From contig NZ_JAJJWH010000008.1 of the NCBI RefSeq assembly GCF_020907245.1, positions 1 to 64,000 on the forward strand: a DNA stretch of 64,000 nt, given 5' to 3'. This DNA comes from Pontibacter harenae (GTDB taxonomy: Bacteria; Bacteroidota; Bacteroidia; Cytophagales; Hymenobacteraceae). The position numbers and the translations under genes were made by a program. Position 1 is the stretch's first letter, and the number at the start of each line of letters is the position of its first letter. The notes under the pieces were generated by a model that searched no databases, had not been told where the DNA came from, and saw only the letters and a list, made by a program, of their open reading frames with translations. Below, piece after piece: positions 25,481-34,966 of this stretch.

Positions 25481-26479
25481 TTACGGTTTTACCAGCTCCA
25501 GCTTATTCAGTTCGTCTGTGATAAAGCTGATCTCATCCTGGCTTAGCTTTATGTTGATAGCCTTGGCATTTTGTGTAGCTTGATCGGCGTTGCGGGCACC
25601 TACCAAGGCAATGGTTATACCTGCTTGCTCAATTGTCCAGCGGATTACCAGTTGGGCCAGGGTAGCTTTTTTCTCGTCGGCCAATGGCTTTATTTTTTGC
25701 AGGAAATCGTCTGTACGTTTTAGGTTTTCGTCGTTGAAAAAGTAGATGTTGGCCCGGTGGTCGCCTTCACTGAACGTATAGCCTGGCTTCATTTTACCTG
25801 TTAATAAGCCCCTCTCCAGTGGGCTGTAAGCCAATATAGCTTTATTGTTTTCGAGGCAGTAAGGCACTACATCAGCCTCAATATCACGCTTCACCATACT
25901 ATAAGGCACCTGGTTCGAGGCCAGTTTTACATACTTCTCAGCCTCCTGCATCTGCGCCACATCGTAATTACAAACACCTGCCTGGCGTACTTTTCCCTCC
26001 TTTATCAGCTGTGCCACAGCCTCCATTGTCTCTTCGATAGGCGTTGTTACGTCTGGCCAGTGAATCTGGTACAGGTCAATGTAGTCGGTGCCGAGGCGAC
26101 GGAGGCTGTCTTCGCACTCTTTGATGATGCTGTCGCGGCCCGCATACTTATGCACATCAATGTCGTTGCCATTGTTGTCTTTGCTCTTCATTGCAAGCTC
26201 TCCTTTGTTCAGGTCCCAGCGCATGCCGTATTTGGTCAATATCTGCACTTTGTCGCGTGGCAGGCCTTTAATGGCTTCGCCAACGATCTCTTCACTTGTG
26301 CCCTGTCCGTAGATAGGAGCTGTGTCAATAGAAGTAACGCCTAAATCGTAAGATGCTCGGATGGCTTCCACGGCGTCTTTACGCTCAGTGCCGCCCCACA
26401 TCCAACCGCCTGCTGCCCATGCTCCAAAAGTAACTACTGATACCTCTAAGTCTAATGTGCCTAATTTTCTGTATTCCAT
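25481..26479 (-). CDS. Aldo/keto reductase
   Basis: 332 aa TIM-barrel NADPH-dependent oxidoreductase. The catalytic tetrad is Asp52, Tyr57 (IDTAPIYGQG), Lys83 (LTKYG) and His140 (YQIHWPD). The C-terminal AGITIALVGARNADQ segment binds the cofactor phosphate. Closest in pattern to the YdhF/Tas-like general aldehyde reductases; the real substrate cannot be told. Single gene with its own terminator. Confidence 0.95.
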   Translation of the reverse strand: MEYRKLGTLDLEVSVVTFGAWAAGGWMWGGTERKDAVEAIRASYDLGVTSIDTAPIYGQGTSEEIVGEAIKGLPRDKVQILTKYGMRWDLNKGELAMKSKDNNGNDIDVHKYAGRDSIIKECEDSLRRLGTDYIDLYQIHWPDVTTPIEETMEAVAQLIKEGKVRQAGVCNYDVAQMQEAEKYVKLASNQVPYSMVKRDIEADVVPYCLENNKAILAYSPLERGLLTGKMKPGYTFSEGDHRANIYFFNDENLKRTDDFLQKIKPLADEKKATLAQLVIRWTIEQAGITIALVGARNADQATQNAKAINIKLSQDEISFITDELNKLELVKP

Positions 26480-26673
26480 GTTTGTTTTTGTGATGGTTAA
26501 AAATTGTTCTGCTCCTTCAAAGAAAGAGCCTCAGGTTAGTTAAAAACGGCAGGCAGCACGATAGGTTTATGTGTGGTTTGTGGGAAGATTTGTTTAACTA
26601 TCTATTGTTTTAGCTCGGAATAATAAGAGAGCAGTGGCAACAAAGGTAGTTTACTCTAGCAGCTTATAAACAA

Positions 26674-26705
26674 AAAGCCTCTCCTGATGCTACAGGAGAG
26701 GCTTT
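26674..26705 (-). terminator. Perfect 13-bp hairpin terminator
   Basis: AAAGCCTCTCCTG (26674-26686) pairs with CAGGAGAGGCTTT (26693-26705). It follows the small gene at 26730-27029 on the minus strand. Confidence 0.85.
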
Positions 26706-26729
26706 CCGAGGTGTAGAAATCAAGCTCTA

Positions 26730-27029
26730 CTAGTTATTCATTTTAAACTTTTTCAGCTCGTGAATAGGGCCAAATTCGGCTTGCTCTATGGTTGTTTTCT
26801 TCAAATAGATCTTTCTCAGTTGTACTTCTACTGGAGCCATGTTTTTAGTGAATTCAGAAGAAATAACCTTGCCGTAAAAAGCTTTTGCTTCAGCTGCAGC
26901 TCCTCTTTCAAAAGCATGCGTCGACTGGTTTTTATTTACTGGTTGACCAGGAATAAGGTAATAATTTGTGCAAACTACTTCGTACTTTGGCAGAAAGGGC
27001 TTGATAACTTTTTTTAGGATGCGTTTCAT
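26730..27029 (-). CDS. Small basic protein of unknown function
   Basis: 99 aa. Begins with a Lys/Pro-rich segment (MKRILKKVIKPFLPKYEV) and contains a Gln/Asn/Ala-rich middle followed by KAFYGKVISSEF. No signal peptide or membrane helix. Many proteins of this kind in Cytophagales have no assigned function and I recognise no domain. Supported by a strong terminator directly behind it. Confidence 0.65.
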   Translation of the reverse strand: MKRILKKVIKPFLPKYEVVCTNYYLIPGQPVNKNQSTHAFERGAAAEAKAFYGKVISSEFTKNMAPVEVQLRKIYLKKTTIEQAEFGPIHELKKFKMNN

Positions 27030-27380
27030 GTATTTCTGTTTGTTTTGATGCTCCGTGAACGTGCAAATTAGATTATTATTTTGGAAAACAAAGCATCTGA
27101 GAGACAGAATTTTACAAGTTGAAGAGATTTTAAAATATAACTTTACAGCTTTGCCTTAACTTTAGTTAGAATTGCATTTATTCTTTAAAAACAGCAAATT
27201 ATATCAATTAAAGTTATAATATATTGTGCCTAACTGAGCAAATTAGTGCTATTGTAAATGGTATAATTAAAGGTGTGTCGAGTTCCAAGCTAATGCTTTG
27301 GATATACTTATTATTGAACAATTTGTCCTTAGCTATGGCTACCTTTTAGCAGCTACAGAGGAGGATGAACCCTTGCAGTT
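27030..27380. other. AT-rich gap without a gene
   Basis: About 350 bases with no supportable ORF, RNA or repeat. Its A+T content is clearly higher than in the flanking genes. Confidence 0.5.
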
Positions 27381-28454
27381 TTACTCCTTCCTCTCTTGGT
27401 TTCCTGTAGCCTCTGCTTGCAGGCCCTTCTGGAAAGCACTGATAAAAGCATGACGAAGTACATTTATAAAAGTCTTCCAGTTATTTGTGTTAGGAGCTTG
27501 TATACTGCCTGTAATGGGTATCTCAGTAGCTATTTGGTCCCGCTTCTGGTTTTCGGCGGCTTCTGCAAACAAACCGATCACAGCTTCTTTGGCAGCGTGC
27601 AGGAAACCATCTTCCTCCTTGTCCTTTTTCCAATCCAGAATTTTTATGTTCTCAAAGAAGGGTTTCATGTACCCGTCCAGCTGTCCATCTTTTACGTTCA
27701 CCTTGCTGTACATATCCAGCTGCCCCCTTTCCACATCAAAGGTGCCGTAAGCCTTTATCATATCGTTTAAGCTGGTAAGGTCTACCTGCGTAAGCTGCAT
27801 GTTCAGGTTCATGTCTGGTATCTCTTTCAGCAGGTTCGCTTTCATATCTACCTTCAGTTGGCCACCGCCAACCGATGTGCCCGAAATAGTGACAGGAGAG
27901 GGTAGTGGGTTGCTGGCATTTTCGACATTGGCTAGGTTCAGGGCTACCAGCTGCATGTTCTCGATGTACAGGTTTACATCGGGCTTGGAGCTGAAATCAA
28001 GGTAAGCCAGCCTGCCGTTGTTTACCACAAAGCGGTTGATCGTGATAGGCATCAGGTCTGTCACTACTTTTGTCCAATCGTCCTGCTCGGTTGCTTGCCT
28101 TGCTTCTTCAGAAGCTGGTGCAATTAGTATGTTAAGGCGAGGCCCTTGCATAACTACCTCCCCCACAAGCTTCCCTTCAAAGAGCGATTTCCATTCTACT
28201 GACAGGTCTGTCACTGGAATATTCAGCAGCGGGTATTTAGGGTTGCCTTTTTCCTCTACTAGCACCAGCCCTTTTATAGTGTAGGCACCTCTGTACAGGT
28301 GCAGGTCAATATCGTCTACGTGCCCTGTATAACCTGGCATTTCATCGAGCGACTTGTTTACATAGTTTTTTACGATGTAGGGCAGCGCGATTCTGAATGC
28401 GATTAGCAGCACCAGTAGCACAGCCACTATGATGTATGGCTTTTTAAAACGCAT
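27381..28454 (-). CDS. AsmA-like DUF748 protein
   Basis: 357 aa. One N-terminal membrane anchor (about 6-26), then a periplasmic domain of the DUF748/AsmA kind: YTGHVDDIDLHLYRGAYTIKGL, quoted by its core VDDIDLHLYRG, and repeated beta strands with VNNGRLAYLDF and NLNMQLTQVDL. Proteins of this class span the envelope and are linked to phospholipid transport or outer-membrane upkeep. The end is Glu/Arg-rich. Single gene. Confidence 0.85.
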   Translation of the reverse strand: MRFKKPYIIVAVLLVLLIAFRIALPYIVKNYVNKSLDEMPGYTGHVDDIDLHLYRGAYTIKGLVLVEEKGNPKYPLLNIPVTDLSVEWKSLFEGKLVGEVVMQGPRLNILIAPASEEARQATEQDDWTKVVTDLMPITINRFVVNNGRLAYLDFSSKPDVNLYIENMQLVALNLANVENASNPLPSPVTISGTSVGGGQLKVDMKANLLKEIPDMNLNMQLTQVDLTSLNDMIKAYGTFDVERGQLDMYSKVNVKDGQLDGYMKPFFENIKILDWKKDKEEDGFLHAAKEAVIGLFAEAAENQKRDQIATEIPITGSIQAPNTNNWKTFINVLRHAFISAFQKGLQAEATGNQERKE

Positions 28455-28595
28455 GGCAGTCTTGGTTACAGCTTTATATGAATGGATGCTCCATAAAAGC
28501 TGTAACTAATACGTATAGCGCAAGCCTTCGTCCAAGATTTTGTAAGGGAAGTTTGCTCCAAAAGAAGCGTTAGTAGTTGTACAGCTATTTCTCTT

Positions 28596-29090
28596 CTAAC
28601 TGCTCTTCTTTGCCAGCAGCTTCTCAATGTAAGGCTCTATTTTCTCTGGCTTTGTGATAGGGGCAAAGCGCTTTACAGGCTTGCCGTCTGGGCCTATTAA
28701 AAACTTAGTGAAATTCCACTTAATTCTGCTGCCAAATAAACCGCCTAAATTAGATTTAAGGTACTTAAATACAGGGTGCGTGTTATCACCATTCACATCT
28801 ACTTTATCGAACATCGGAAAGCTGACACCATAGTTGATCAGGCAGCCTTCTTCTATTTCTTTTCTACCGCCAGGTTCTTGGTTCCCAAACTGGTTGCACG
28901 GGAAACCAAGTATAACCAGCCCTTCGTCTTTATGCTCTCGGTACAGTTTTTCCAGGCCTTCATACTGCGGCGTTAGCCCGCACTTGCTAGCTGTGTTTAC
29001 CACTAAAACTACCTTACCTTTATATTCCTCCATCGGCACCTCCTTGCCCTGCAGTGTTTTTGCCGATAGGTTATAGAATTCTGATGCCAT
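28596..29090 (-). CDS. Glutathione peroxidase family protein
   Basis: 164 aa from ATG 29090; the in-frame ATG at 29159 would add 23 residues unlike the family. Reduces peroxides; bacterial members usually use thioredoxin. The peroxidatic Cys37 is in NTASKCGLTPQ, and the catalytic Gln and Trp are in FPCNQFGNQEPG and KWNFTKFLI. The second Cys of FPCNQFG is the resolving-type position in thioredoxin-dependent members. The tail ends KKSS. Single gene. Confidence 0.93.
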   Translation of the reverse strand: MASEFYNLSAKTLQGKEVPMEEYKGKVVLVVNTASKCGLTPQYEGLEKLYREHKDEGLVILGFPCNQFGNQEPGGRKEIEEGCLINYGVSFPMFDKVDVNGDNTHPVFKYLKSNLGGLFGSRIKWNFTKFLIGPDGKPVKRFAPITKPEKIEPYIEKLLAKKSS

Positions 29091-29213
29091 ATTTAATTTT
29101 CTGTTGCTAATACTTATTGTACGGAGGCCGAAGGATAGGTGCGCAATATAAAGCAACAATAAGGAAGCGCATTGAGCCTTGAACAGAGGTGGCGCTGTGG
29201 AAATTAGCTTTCT

Positions 29214-29894
29214 TTACTCCACCACAGGTTTTACACCGCGTGTCATTTCTCTTTTACCAGGAGGACCTGGCAATGCTTCAACTTCAAAGCCTGCCGCTTT
29301 AAGGCTGCGTTTAAAGGAGCCTTTAGCACAGTAGGTTACCAATACCCCACCTGGGCGTGTGGCTTTAAACAACTTTTCAAAAATGGCTTCCGTCCAAAGC
29401 TCAGGCTGTTTTTCGGGGGCAAAGGCATCAAAATAAATTATATCGTAATAGGCATCTGGCGAAACAAACTCCTCTAAAGTTTCACTTATCTTCTGCAGCG
29501 TGAAGTGCGGAACAATGTCGCATGGCAAGTTCCAGTCGCAGTTGTGCATCTGGTAAAAGTAATCGAGTAGTTCTGGGTTGAGTATAAACTGCTCAAAACT
29601 GAGTAATTTTACTACCTCATCGCTCAGCGGAAATTTCTCCAGGCTGTCGTACTGAATAAACGCTTTCTGGGCCAGCGCCACAGGAAAAGTAAGAATGGCA
29701 TTCAGGCCAGTTCCAAAACCGACTTCCAGAATTTTGATGTCCTTTTTTGTTTCGAGCATGTGCTCTAAACCGTGCTTAATAAAAACATGCTGCGACTCTT
29801 GCATGGCACCATGCACCGAGTGGTAGTGCTCATTCAGTTCAGGCACGTACAGGGTGTTAGAACCATCTTTGGTCTGCTTGATTTCGAGGTGCAT
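29214..29894 (-). CDS. mnmD: tRNA (mnm5s2U34) methyltransferase MnmD
   Basis: 226 aa. The methyltransferase half of MnmC, as a separate protein: SAM-binding LEVGFGTGLNAI (about 57-68) and the MnmC-type catalytic region YFDAFAPEKQPELW, followed by TRPGGVLVTYCAKG. Completes 5-methylaminomethyl-2-thiouridine at the tRNA wobble base. No MnmC oxidase domain follows, as is usual for the stand-alone form. Single gene. Confidence 0.93.
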   Translation of the reverse strand: MHLEIKQTKDGSNTLYVPELNEHYHSVHGAMQESQHVFIKHGLEHMLETKKDIKILEVGFGTGLNAILTFPVALAQKAFIQYDSLEKFPLSDEVVKLLSFEQFILNPELLDYFYQMHNCDWNLPCDIVPHFTLQKISETLEEFVSPDAYYDIIYFDAFAPEKQPELWTEAIFEKLFKATRPGGVLVTYCAKGSFKRSLKAAGFEVEALPGPPGKREMTRGVKPVVE

Positions 29895-30030
29895 CGTTTT
29901 TTATGTTACTTTACAAAGGTAAGCATTCCGTATGCCTGCCTGCAATAGCGCGAATACTGTTTTTATAATATTATCCTACACAGCATAAAGCGGTTTTACT
30001 TACCGTATGCTGTGTTATACTTTCTAAAAA

Positions 30031-30459
30031 ATGCCTAGAATAAAAGTTGATATTCCCGAATACACAGCCTTTGTGTGCCATGTTCCTGTTCGGATAACAG
30101 ACCTTAACTACGGAGCGCACCTCGGAAATGATGCACTTCTTTCCATACTGCACGAGGCGCGTGTGCAACTGCTTCAAAATTATGGGTACAGCGAGATGAA
30201 CCTAGGTGGAGCCAGCTTGATTATGGCCGATGTCGCCATCGAATACAAAGGCGAAAGCTTTTATGGCGATACGCTAACTATAAACATGGCTTTTACTGAC
30301 CTGAGCAAGTATGGCTTCGATATTACGTACCATGTTCTGAACCAGAAAGGCGGCGAAGTGGCGCGTGCCAAAACAGGGATGCTGTGCTTTAACTACAAAG
30401 AACGCAAATTAATGTCGCTGCCTGCAGAAGTAAAGGACAGGATTGAAACTAAAGCCTGA
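30031..30459 (+). CDS. Thioesterase, hotdog fold
   Basis: 142 aa, one hotdog domain of the 4HBT/acyl-CoA thioesterase kind. The segment VRITDLNYGAHLGNDALLSILHEAR (key residues Asp, Asn, Gly-His) is the active-site helix, where His is in the usual 4HBT position, and the closing strand VARAKTGMLCFNY follows. Substrate unknown. The rlmN start is 21 bases downstream, so the two are probably co-transcribed. Confidence 0.88.
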   Translation: MPRIKVDIPEYTAFVCHVPVRITDLNYGAHLGNDALLSILHEARVQLLQNYGYSEMNLGGASLIMADVAIEYKGESFYGDTLTINMAFTDLSKYGFDITYHVLNQKGGEVARAKTGMLCFNYKERKLMSLPAEVKDRIETKA

Positions 30460-30480
30460 GGATTTTTGTAATTTTGCAGT

Positions 30481-31554
30481 ATGACTTTGATTGCTGACAT
30501 AAATATACTGAATAAGAAAGACATCCGTAAGCTGTCTTTAGACGACTTGAAGGCTTGGCTGGTAGAGCAGGGCGAGAAACCGTTCCGTGCCAAGCAGATC
30601 TACGAGTGGCTGTGGAAGCATTCTATACAGTCGTTTGCGGAGATGAACAACGTGAGCCTAACTTTGCGCGAAAAGCTGGAGCAGCACTTTGCCATTAATG
30701 CGGTGCAAGTAGCTACGCAGCAACTTAGCTCCGACGGCACTATAAAGTCTGCTTTCAGGCTTTACGATAACAATATTGTGGAAGGTGTAATGATACCACA
30801 CGATGAGCGTAAAACAGCCTGTGTTTCGAGCCAGGTGGGCTGCTCGCTTACGTGTAAGTTCTGCGCCACAGGCTACATGGATCGTGTGCGCAACTTAGAT
30901 GCTGCCGAAATATACGACCAGGTGGTGCGCATAAACGAGCAAAGCCTGAAGCAACATGGCACACCGCTTACAAACATTGTGTACATGGGTATGGGCGAAC
31001 CGTTGCTGAACTATGCCAACGTTATGAAAAGCATTGAGCGCATTACAGCACACGATGGTTTGGGCATGGCAGCTCGTCGTATTACGGTAAGTACAGCAGG
31101 CATTGCCAAAATGATCAAGAAGATGGCAGATGATGGCGTGAAAGCTAACCTGGCATTGTCGCTGCACGCGGCCAACGATGAGAAGCGAAACCAGATCATG
31201 CCGATCAACGAGACGAACTCTATTGAGGCACTTTCGGAGGCGCTGAGGTACTACTATGAGGTAACAGGCCGCAAGGTAACATACGAGTATATTGTGTTCG
31301 AGAACTTCAACGATACGCTTCAAGATGCAGAGGAACTGCTACAGTTCTCTAAGATTATCCCGTGCAAGATCAACCTCATTGAGTATAACCCGATTGAGAA
31401 CGCTGATTTCCAGAACACTAACGACGAGCGTTGGAACAAGTTTATCTATTACCTCGCCGACCGTGGGGTGCAGGTAAATGTGCGCCGCAGCCGTGGCAAA
31501 GACATCGATGCTGCCTGTGGTCAGCTGGCCGTAAAGGAAAAGCAGCCTGCATAA
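30481..31554 (+). CDS. rlmN: 23S rRNA/tRNA adenine C2-methyltransferase RlmN
   Basis: 357 aa radical-SAM enzyme that methylates C2 of A2503 in 23S rRNA and A37 of some tRNAs. The cluster cysteines are Cys121, Cys125 and Cys128 (GCSLTCKFCATG), and the methyl-carrying Cys346 is in AACGQLA near the end. GEPLLNYANV and ISTAGIAKMI-like segments (VSTAGIAKMI) are conserved. Directly follows the thioesterase and ends with a 25-bp hairpin. Confidence 0.96.
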   Translation: MTLIADINILNKKDIRKLSLDDLKAWLVEQGEKPFRAKQIYEWLWKHSIQSFAEMNNVSLTLREKLEQHFAINAVQVATQQLSSDGTIKSAFRLYDNNIVEGVMIPHDERKTACVSSQVGCSLTCKFCATGYMDRVRNLDAAEIYDQVVRINEQSLKQHGTPLTNIVYMGMGEPLLNYANVMKSIERITAHDGLGMAARRITVSTAGIAKMIKKMADDGVKANLALSLHAANDEKRNQIMPINETNSIEALSEALRYYYEVTGRKVTYEYIVFENFNDTLQDAEELLQFSKIIPCKINLIEYNPIENADFQNTNDERWNKFIYYLADRGVQVNVRRSRGKDIDAACGQLAVKEKQPA

Positions 31555-31642
31555 CAAAAGGATGCAGTACTTTTAGCCCTTGTTGTGTCTTTTGACCAAC
31601 AAGCGAGTTAGCAGGAAAAAAAGTTAGATGTCTAGCTACAAC

Positions 31643-31698
31643 AACTATAAAACGACAGCGCCTGCTCCAAAAAGAGCAGGCGCTGTCGTTTTATAGTT
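31643..31698 (+). terminator. Perfect 25-bp hairpin terminator
   Basis: Bases 31643-31667 and 31674-31698 pair without mismatch around a 6-base loop. It lies between the convergent rlmN and YihY genes and can stop both. Confidence 0.9.
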
Positions 31699-31760
31699 AC
31701 TTACAAGTATAGCTTACCTGGCGCAGGCGCGCCTCAAGTTTGTAACAAACAACAACTATA

Positions 31761-32741
31761 CTACCCTTCCTCGTTATTGAATCTGCCTTCTGATGGCGGC
31801 CTGCCTGTTGCTTCACGATCTATGGCCTGCTTGGGGTGTACGGGTACTTCCTGCTCTTTATAGAATACAGCATGTGCTTTCGGTAAAATACGATGCCCAA
31901 AGGTAGTAGAGTACTGCTGTGTCAGTTCGGCTCCTATAAGCACAATCACAGAAGAGTAGTAGATCCAGATCAGTAGTATTACAATAGAACCTGCTGCACC
32001 ATAGGCAGAGCCAGGGTCGCTGGTGCCGATGAACCAGCTAATCAAGAACTTACCTATCACAAAGAGTAAGGCTGTAATTAAAGCACCTATCCATACGTCT
32101 CTCCAACGAATAATTGCATCTGGGAGGTACTTAAAAATTAAAGCAAACAGTATGGTGATGATACCTACCGAGATGGTGAAGTCTATCAACCAGATCAAAA
32201 ACATGCTGATGTCTGGAATCATGTCGGTGATGTACTCGCTTAAGATGGAGACCACCGTACTTATCACCAAGGACAGCAACATTAGGAAAGCCATGCTTAA
32301 CACAATGCCAAAGGAGAATAAGCGTACCTGCAGCATTTTAAGGATACCATTCGTAGGCTTAGGCTTCAGGTTCCAGACAGTATTTAAAGACTGTTGTAGA
32401 GTGGCAAAAAAAGTAGTGGATGCAAAAATTAGGGTTCCTAAGCCTATCCAGAAGGCAATTCCACCCGTGTCGCTCATCTGGGCGTTATGCAAGATATCTT
32501 CCACCGACTGGGCCGCACTTGGGCCAACAGCATTCGATATAGTTGCTGAGAGCTCTCCAGAAACTACCTGTTCCCGAAAGAAGAAGGAAACAGCCCGTAC
32601 TATAATCACTAAAAGAGGTGGAATAGAGAAAATAGCATTGAACGCCAGCGCAGCAGCCAACAACATGCAGTTATTGTCAGAAAACTCTGAAAAGGTCGAT
32701 TTTAAAATAGAAATCGTTTTACTTGTTTTAGACGCAGCCAT
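31761..32741 (-). CDS. YihY/BrkB family membrane protein
   Basis: 326 aa with six predicted membrane segments, the YihY/UPF0761 layout. The ALAFNAIFSIPPLLVIIV start, the mid VTFFATLQQSLNTVW region and GAAGSIVILLIWIYYSSVIVLIGAELTQ near the end are typical (key residues GAELT). The C-terminal tail is basic and Gly/Glu-rich. These inner-membrane proteins have no agreed function; the ribonuclease BN label used in older annotation is wrong for this family. Confidence 0.92.
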   Translation of the reverse strand: MAASKTSKTISILKSTFSEFSDNNCMLLAAALAFNAIFSIPPLLVIIVRAVSFFFREQVVSGELSATISNAVGPSAAQSVEDILHNAQMSDTGGIAFWIGLGTLIFASTTFFATLQQSLNTVWNLKPKPTNGILKMLQVRLFSFGIVLSMAFLMLLSLVISTVVSILSEYITDMIPDISMFLIWLIDFTISVGIITILFALIFKYLPDAIIRWRDVWIGALITALLFVIGKFLISWFIGTSDPGSAYGAAGSIVILLIWIYYSSVIVLIGAELTQQYSTTFGHRILPKAHAVFYKEQEVPVHPKQAIDREATGRPPSEGRFNNEEG

Positions 32742-32888
32742 AGGCTATAGTTCTGGTTTACAATTGTGTCAGAATTCAGTACGGTATGCTTCTACTATAG
32801 GTTAATAACAGAAGTTGCACTACAGAAGAACTGTTATCAACCCTAAATGTTTAGTTCTGACAACGCAGAGTCGTTCGCAAAAGCAAAA

Positions 32889-32914
32889 GGGGCAGCCATT
32901 GTAGTGGCTGCCCC
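32889..32914 (-). terminator. Terminator of the DUF4403 gene
   Basis: GGGGCAGCCA (32889-32898) pairs with TGGCTGCCCC (32905-32914). Confidence 0.8.
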
Positions 32915-32937
32915 TGCATTTTAGAATGAAATGATGC

Positions 32938-34392
32938 TTACAATTTATCTACGGTGGCAGTAAGGTTGCCCTTGGCGCTGATAACTGCTTTTATACCTTC
33001 TGGTGTCAGGTAGATGTTGTCTGGTGTAATATCTACAATCTTGCCGCGTAGCATCACCGACTCATGCACTCTGCCCGATTGATCTAAAGTAGACTGTAGC
33101 ATCTTTTTGGCGCTGTCTAGTTCTCCTTGCACAGGTATGTTTACCTGCTGCTGGATCATCTCCTTAAACTTATTTTTGGCAAGCCAGCTGGCAGTGCTCA
33201 ATAGTTTGTCCTTTGTATCAAGGTCAAAGTCTACGTCGCGCACTTTTATAGAGGCTGTTGCCGCATCGTAATAAGGTGTGCCACGAAGGAACACTTTGCC
33301 CACAATCTTCTTCGTAAAAATACCAGCCTTCGTTTTGCCGTTTACATCAAGCATTAAAACCAACTGTTCGCCACCTGGCGTAATAGAAGCATCGTTTATT
33401 GTAATCTGGCTCTTACCTTCGTCGAAGGTATAGGTTTGCCTGCCCACCTGCTCTTGTAGCATTTTGCTGGCATGCGCATAAGGTATAGTTGCAGTCAGGC
33501 CAACCTGCACATCATCCGTCAGTCGATTGTCTACTATTAGCTTTGGCAGGTTTTTATTAAGTTGTACCTGTGGTTTCCCGTTTGTAGTAACTGAGATGTA
33601 GGAGGTAATGCCGAGGCGTGTGCTTAAAATGCCGTTTTTGGCCAGAAGAGGAGCAATGCGTACATCTTTCGGTACAATGGTAAGCCAGGCATTCATGTCA
33701 TCGTCCAGTTTAACGGGTTCCTGCATCATTTGCCAGGCCTGTGCCACATATTGGCGTAGGTCGAGGTGGTTTTGCAGTTCTTTGTCTAGCTGCTTTGTTA
33801 GAGTAGTCATTTGGCTGCGCATGGCAGGTTCTACAAAGCGGGCCAGGCCAATAGTAAGCGGGCCAAGCTGCAACGTAGGCTTGGTATTGCCCCATTCAAA
33901 GTCGCCGCTGGTAATAGTGTTTATTTTGTAGTCTTCCGTCAGGCTGATTTTACTTTCCGTTTTGATCACCATATCAAATTTGGTGTCTTCGGTTTTGTCT
34001 ATGGCAGGGCAGAACTTGCATGGATCCCACTTCCAGCGGCCTTTAGCATAAATATGTAACGGAATACTAAAGTAAATTTTGTCTTTATCAGCACGAACGT
34101 TCATTTTACCATTCTTCGAAATAGTAACAGCCACATTGTCGCCTTCCAGCTTGTCGTCTTTGTAAAGTACGCCGTTTACCTCCTGGTTAAGGCGTTGCTC
34201 TATGGCCGCTATAGAAACAGAAATAGGTACGGTGACAGAAGAAAGCTTAGGCTGGTAAACAGGTGCGACAGCCGTTGTGGAGGCAGGGGCAGAGGTGTTT
34301 AGCTTCTCGGTGCTGGAGCAGCTCTGTACAGTTAAAAAACTTGCAAAGGCAAGCGGTGTAAATACTACTTTAGTTAAAGATAACTTTCTCAC
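32938..34392 (-). CDS. DUF4403 family lipoprotein
   Basis: 484 aa. A lipoprotein signal ends in VQSCSS (Cys25). The rest is a DUF4403 domain, typically a two-lobed beta-rich envelope protein: ISIAAIEQRLNQEVNGVLY near the start, WKWDPCKFCPAIDKTED with two Cys in the first lobe, and repeated strands to LTATVDKL. Probably periplasmic, anchored to a membrane; function unknown, with a suggested link to lipid or LPS handling that is only inferred from fold. Single gene. Confidence 0.88.
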   Translation of the reverse strand: MRKLSLTKVVFTPLAFASFLTVQSCSSTEKLNTSAPASTTAVAPVYQPKLSSVTVPISVSIAAIEQRLNQEVNGVLYKDDKLEGDNVAVTISKNGKMNVRADKDKIYFSIPLHIYAKGRWKWDPCKFCPAIDKTEDTKFDMVIKTESKISLTEDYKINTITSGDFEWGNTKPTLQLGPLTIGLARFVEPAMRSQMTTLTKQLDKELQNHLDLRQYVAQAWQMMQEPVKLDDDMNAWLTIVPKDVRIAPLLAKNGILSTRLGITSYISVTTNGKPQVQLNKNLPKLIVDNRLTDDVQVGLTATIPYAHASKMLQEQVGRQTYTFDEGKSQITINDASITPGGEQLVLMLDVNGKTKAGIFTKKIVGKVFLRGTPYYDAATASIKVRDVDFDLDTKDKLLSTASWLAKNKFKEMIQQQVNIPVQGELDSAKKMLQSTLDQSGRVHESVMLRGKIVDITPDNIYLTPEGIKAVISAKGNLTATVDKL

Positions 34393-34491
34393 GTTTAGCT
34401 GGTTTAAAAAAGCGGCGCAAGTTACATCGGCTTTTTCATATCAGCTACAGTCGGTTGTGTTTTAGACAAAATATTTATCTTAATGTGGCTG

Positions 34492-34809
34492 CTAAAGAAG
34501 CTTCTGTAACATGTTGCGGAGGCCTTCTTCTGTTGCAACAATACCACAATCCTGTAACGTTCCTTTTTTATAGATGGCAAAGAAGGGAGTGCCTGACATT
34601 TTTACCTCCTTGCTGGATACAGGATTTTCTTTGGCGCTCATACGTACAAAAGTTATTGCTTCATAAGTTGGGTCGGCGGAAAATCTGTTGAATATAGGGG
34701 ACAATACCTTACAGATGGGGCAGTCTTTATCGGTAAATTTTACAATTACCTTTTCCTTTGCAAAAATTAGTTTTCTAAGTTCGTTATCGTTAGATTCTAT
34801 GATCGTCAT
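34492..34809 (-). CDS. Thioredoxin-like protein with CPIC motif
   Basis: 105 aa from ATG 34809; an in-frame ATG at 34866 would add 19 residues that do not fit the family. The thioredoxin fold is shown by VIVKFTDKDCPICKVLSPIF with a C-P-I-C redox centre, and by GTPFFAIYKKG holding the cis-Pro. No signal peptide, so it is cytosolic. Likely a disulfide reductase of unknown partner. Confidence 0.85.
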   Translation of the reverse strand: MTIIESNDNELRKLIFAKEKVIVKFTDKDCPICKVLSPIFNRFSADPTYEAITFVRMSAKENPVSSKEVKMSGTPFFAIYKKGTLQDCGIVATEEGLRNMLQKLL

Positions 34810-34966
34810 TGTTCTTTTAGTACGTAATGTTATGCGGCCACTGCCCCTTATAAAGACGAAATCCAACTGAATTGGTTAGTTAAGCCCTAAGAGTTTGGGA
34901 AGCTAGAGAGTTTTATGTGGCCCACGATGCTGCTCCATAATTCCACAGTTTTAGTTACTTAGCGGA

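Noticed and set aside
32023..32805. A 260-codon plus-strand frame over the YihY gene
   Set aside because: The YihY reading on the other strand is a clear family match; this frame is its complement and has no domain.
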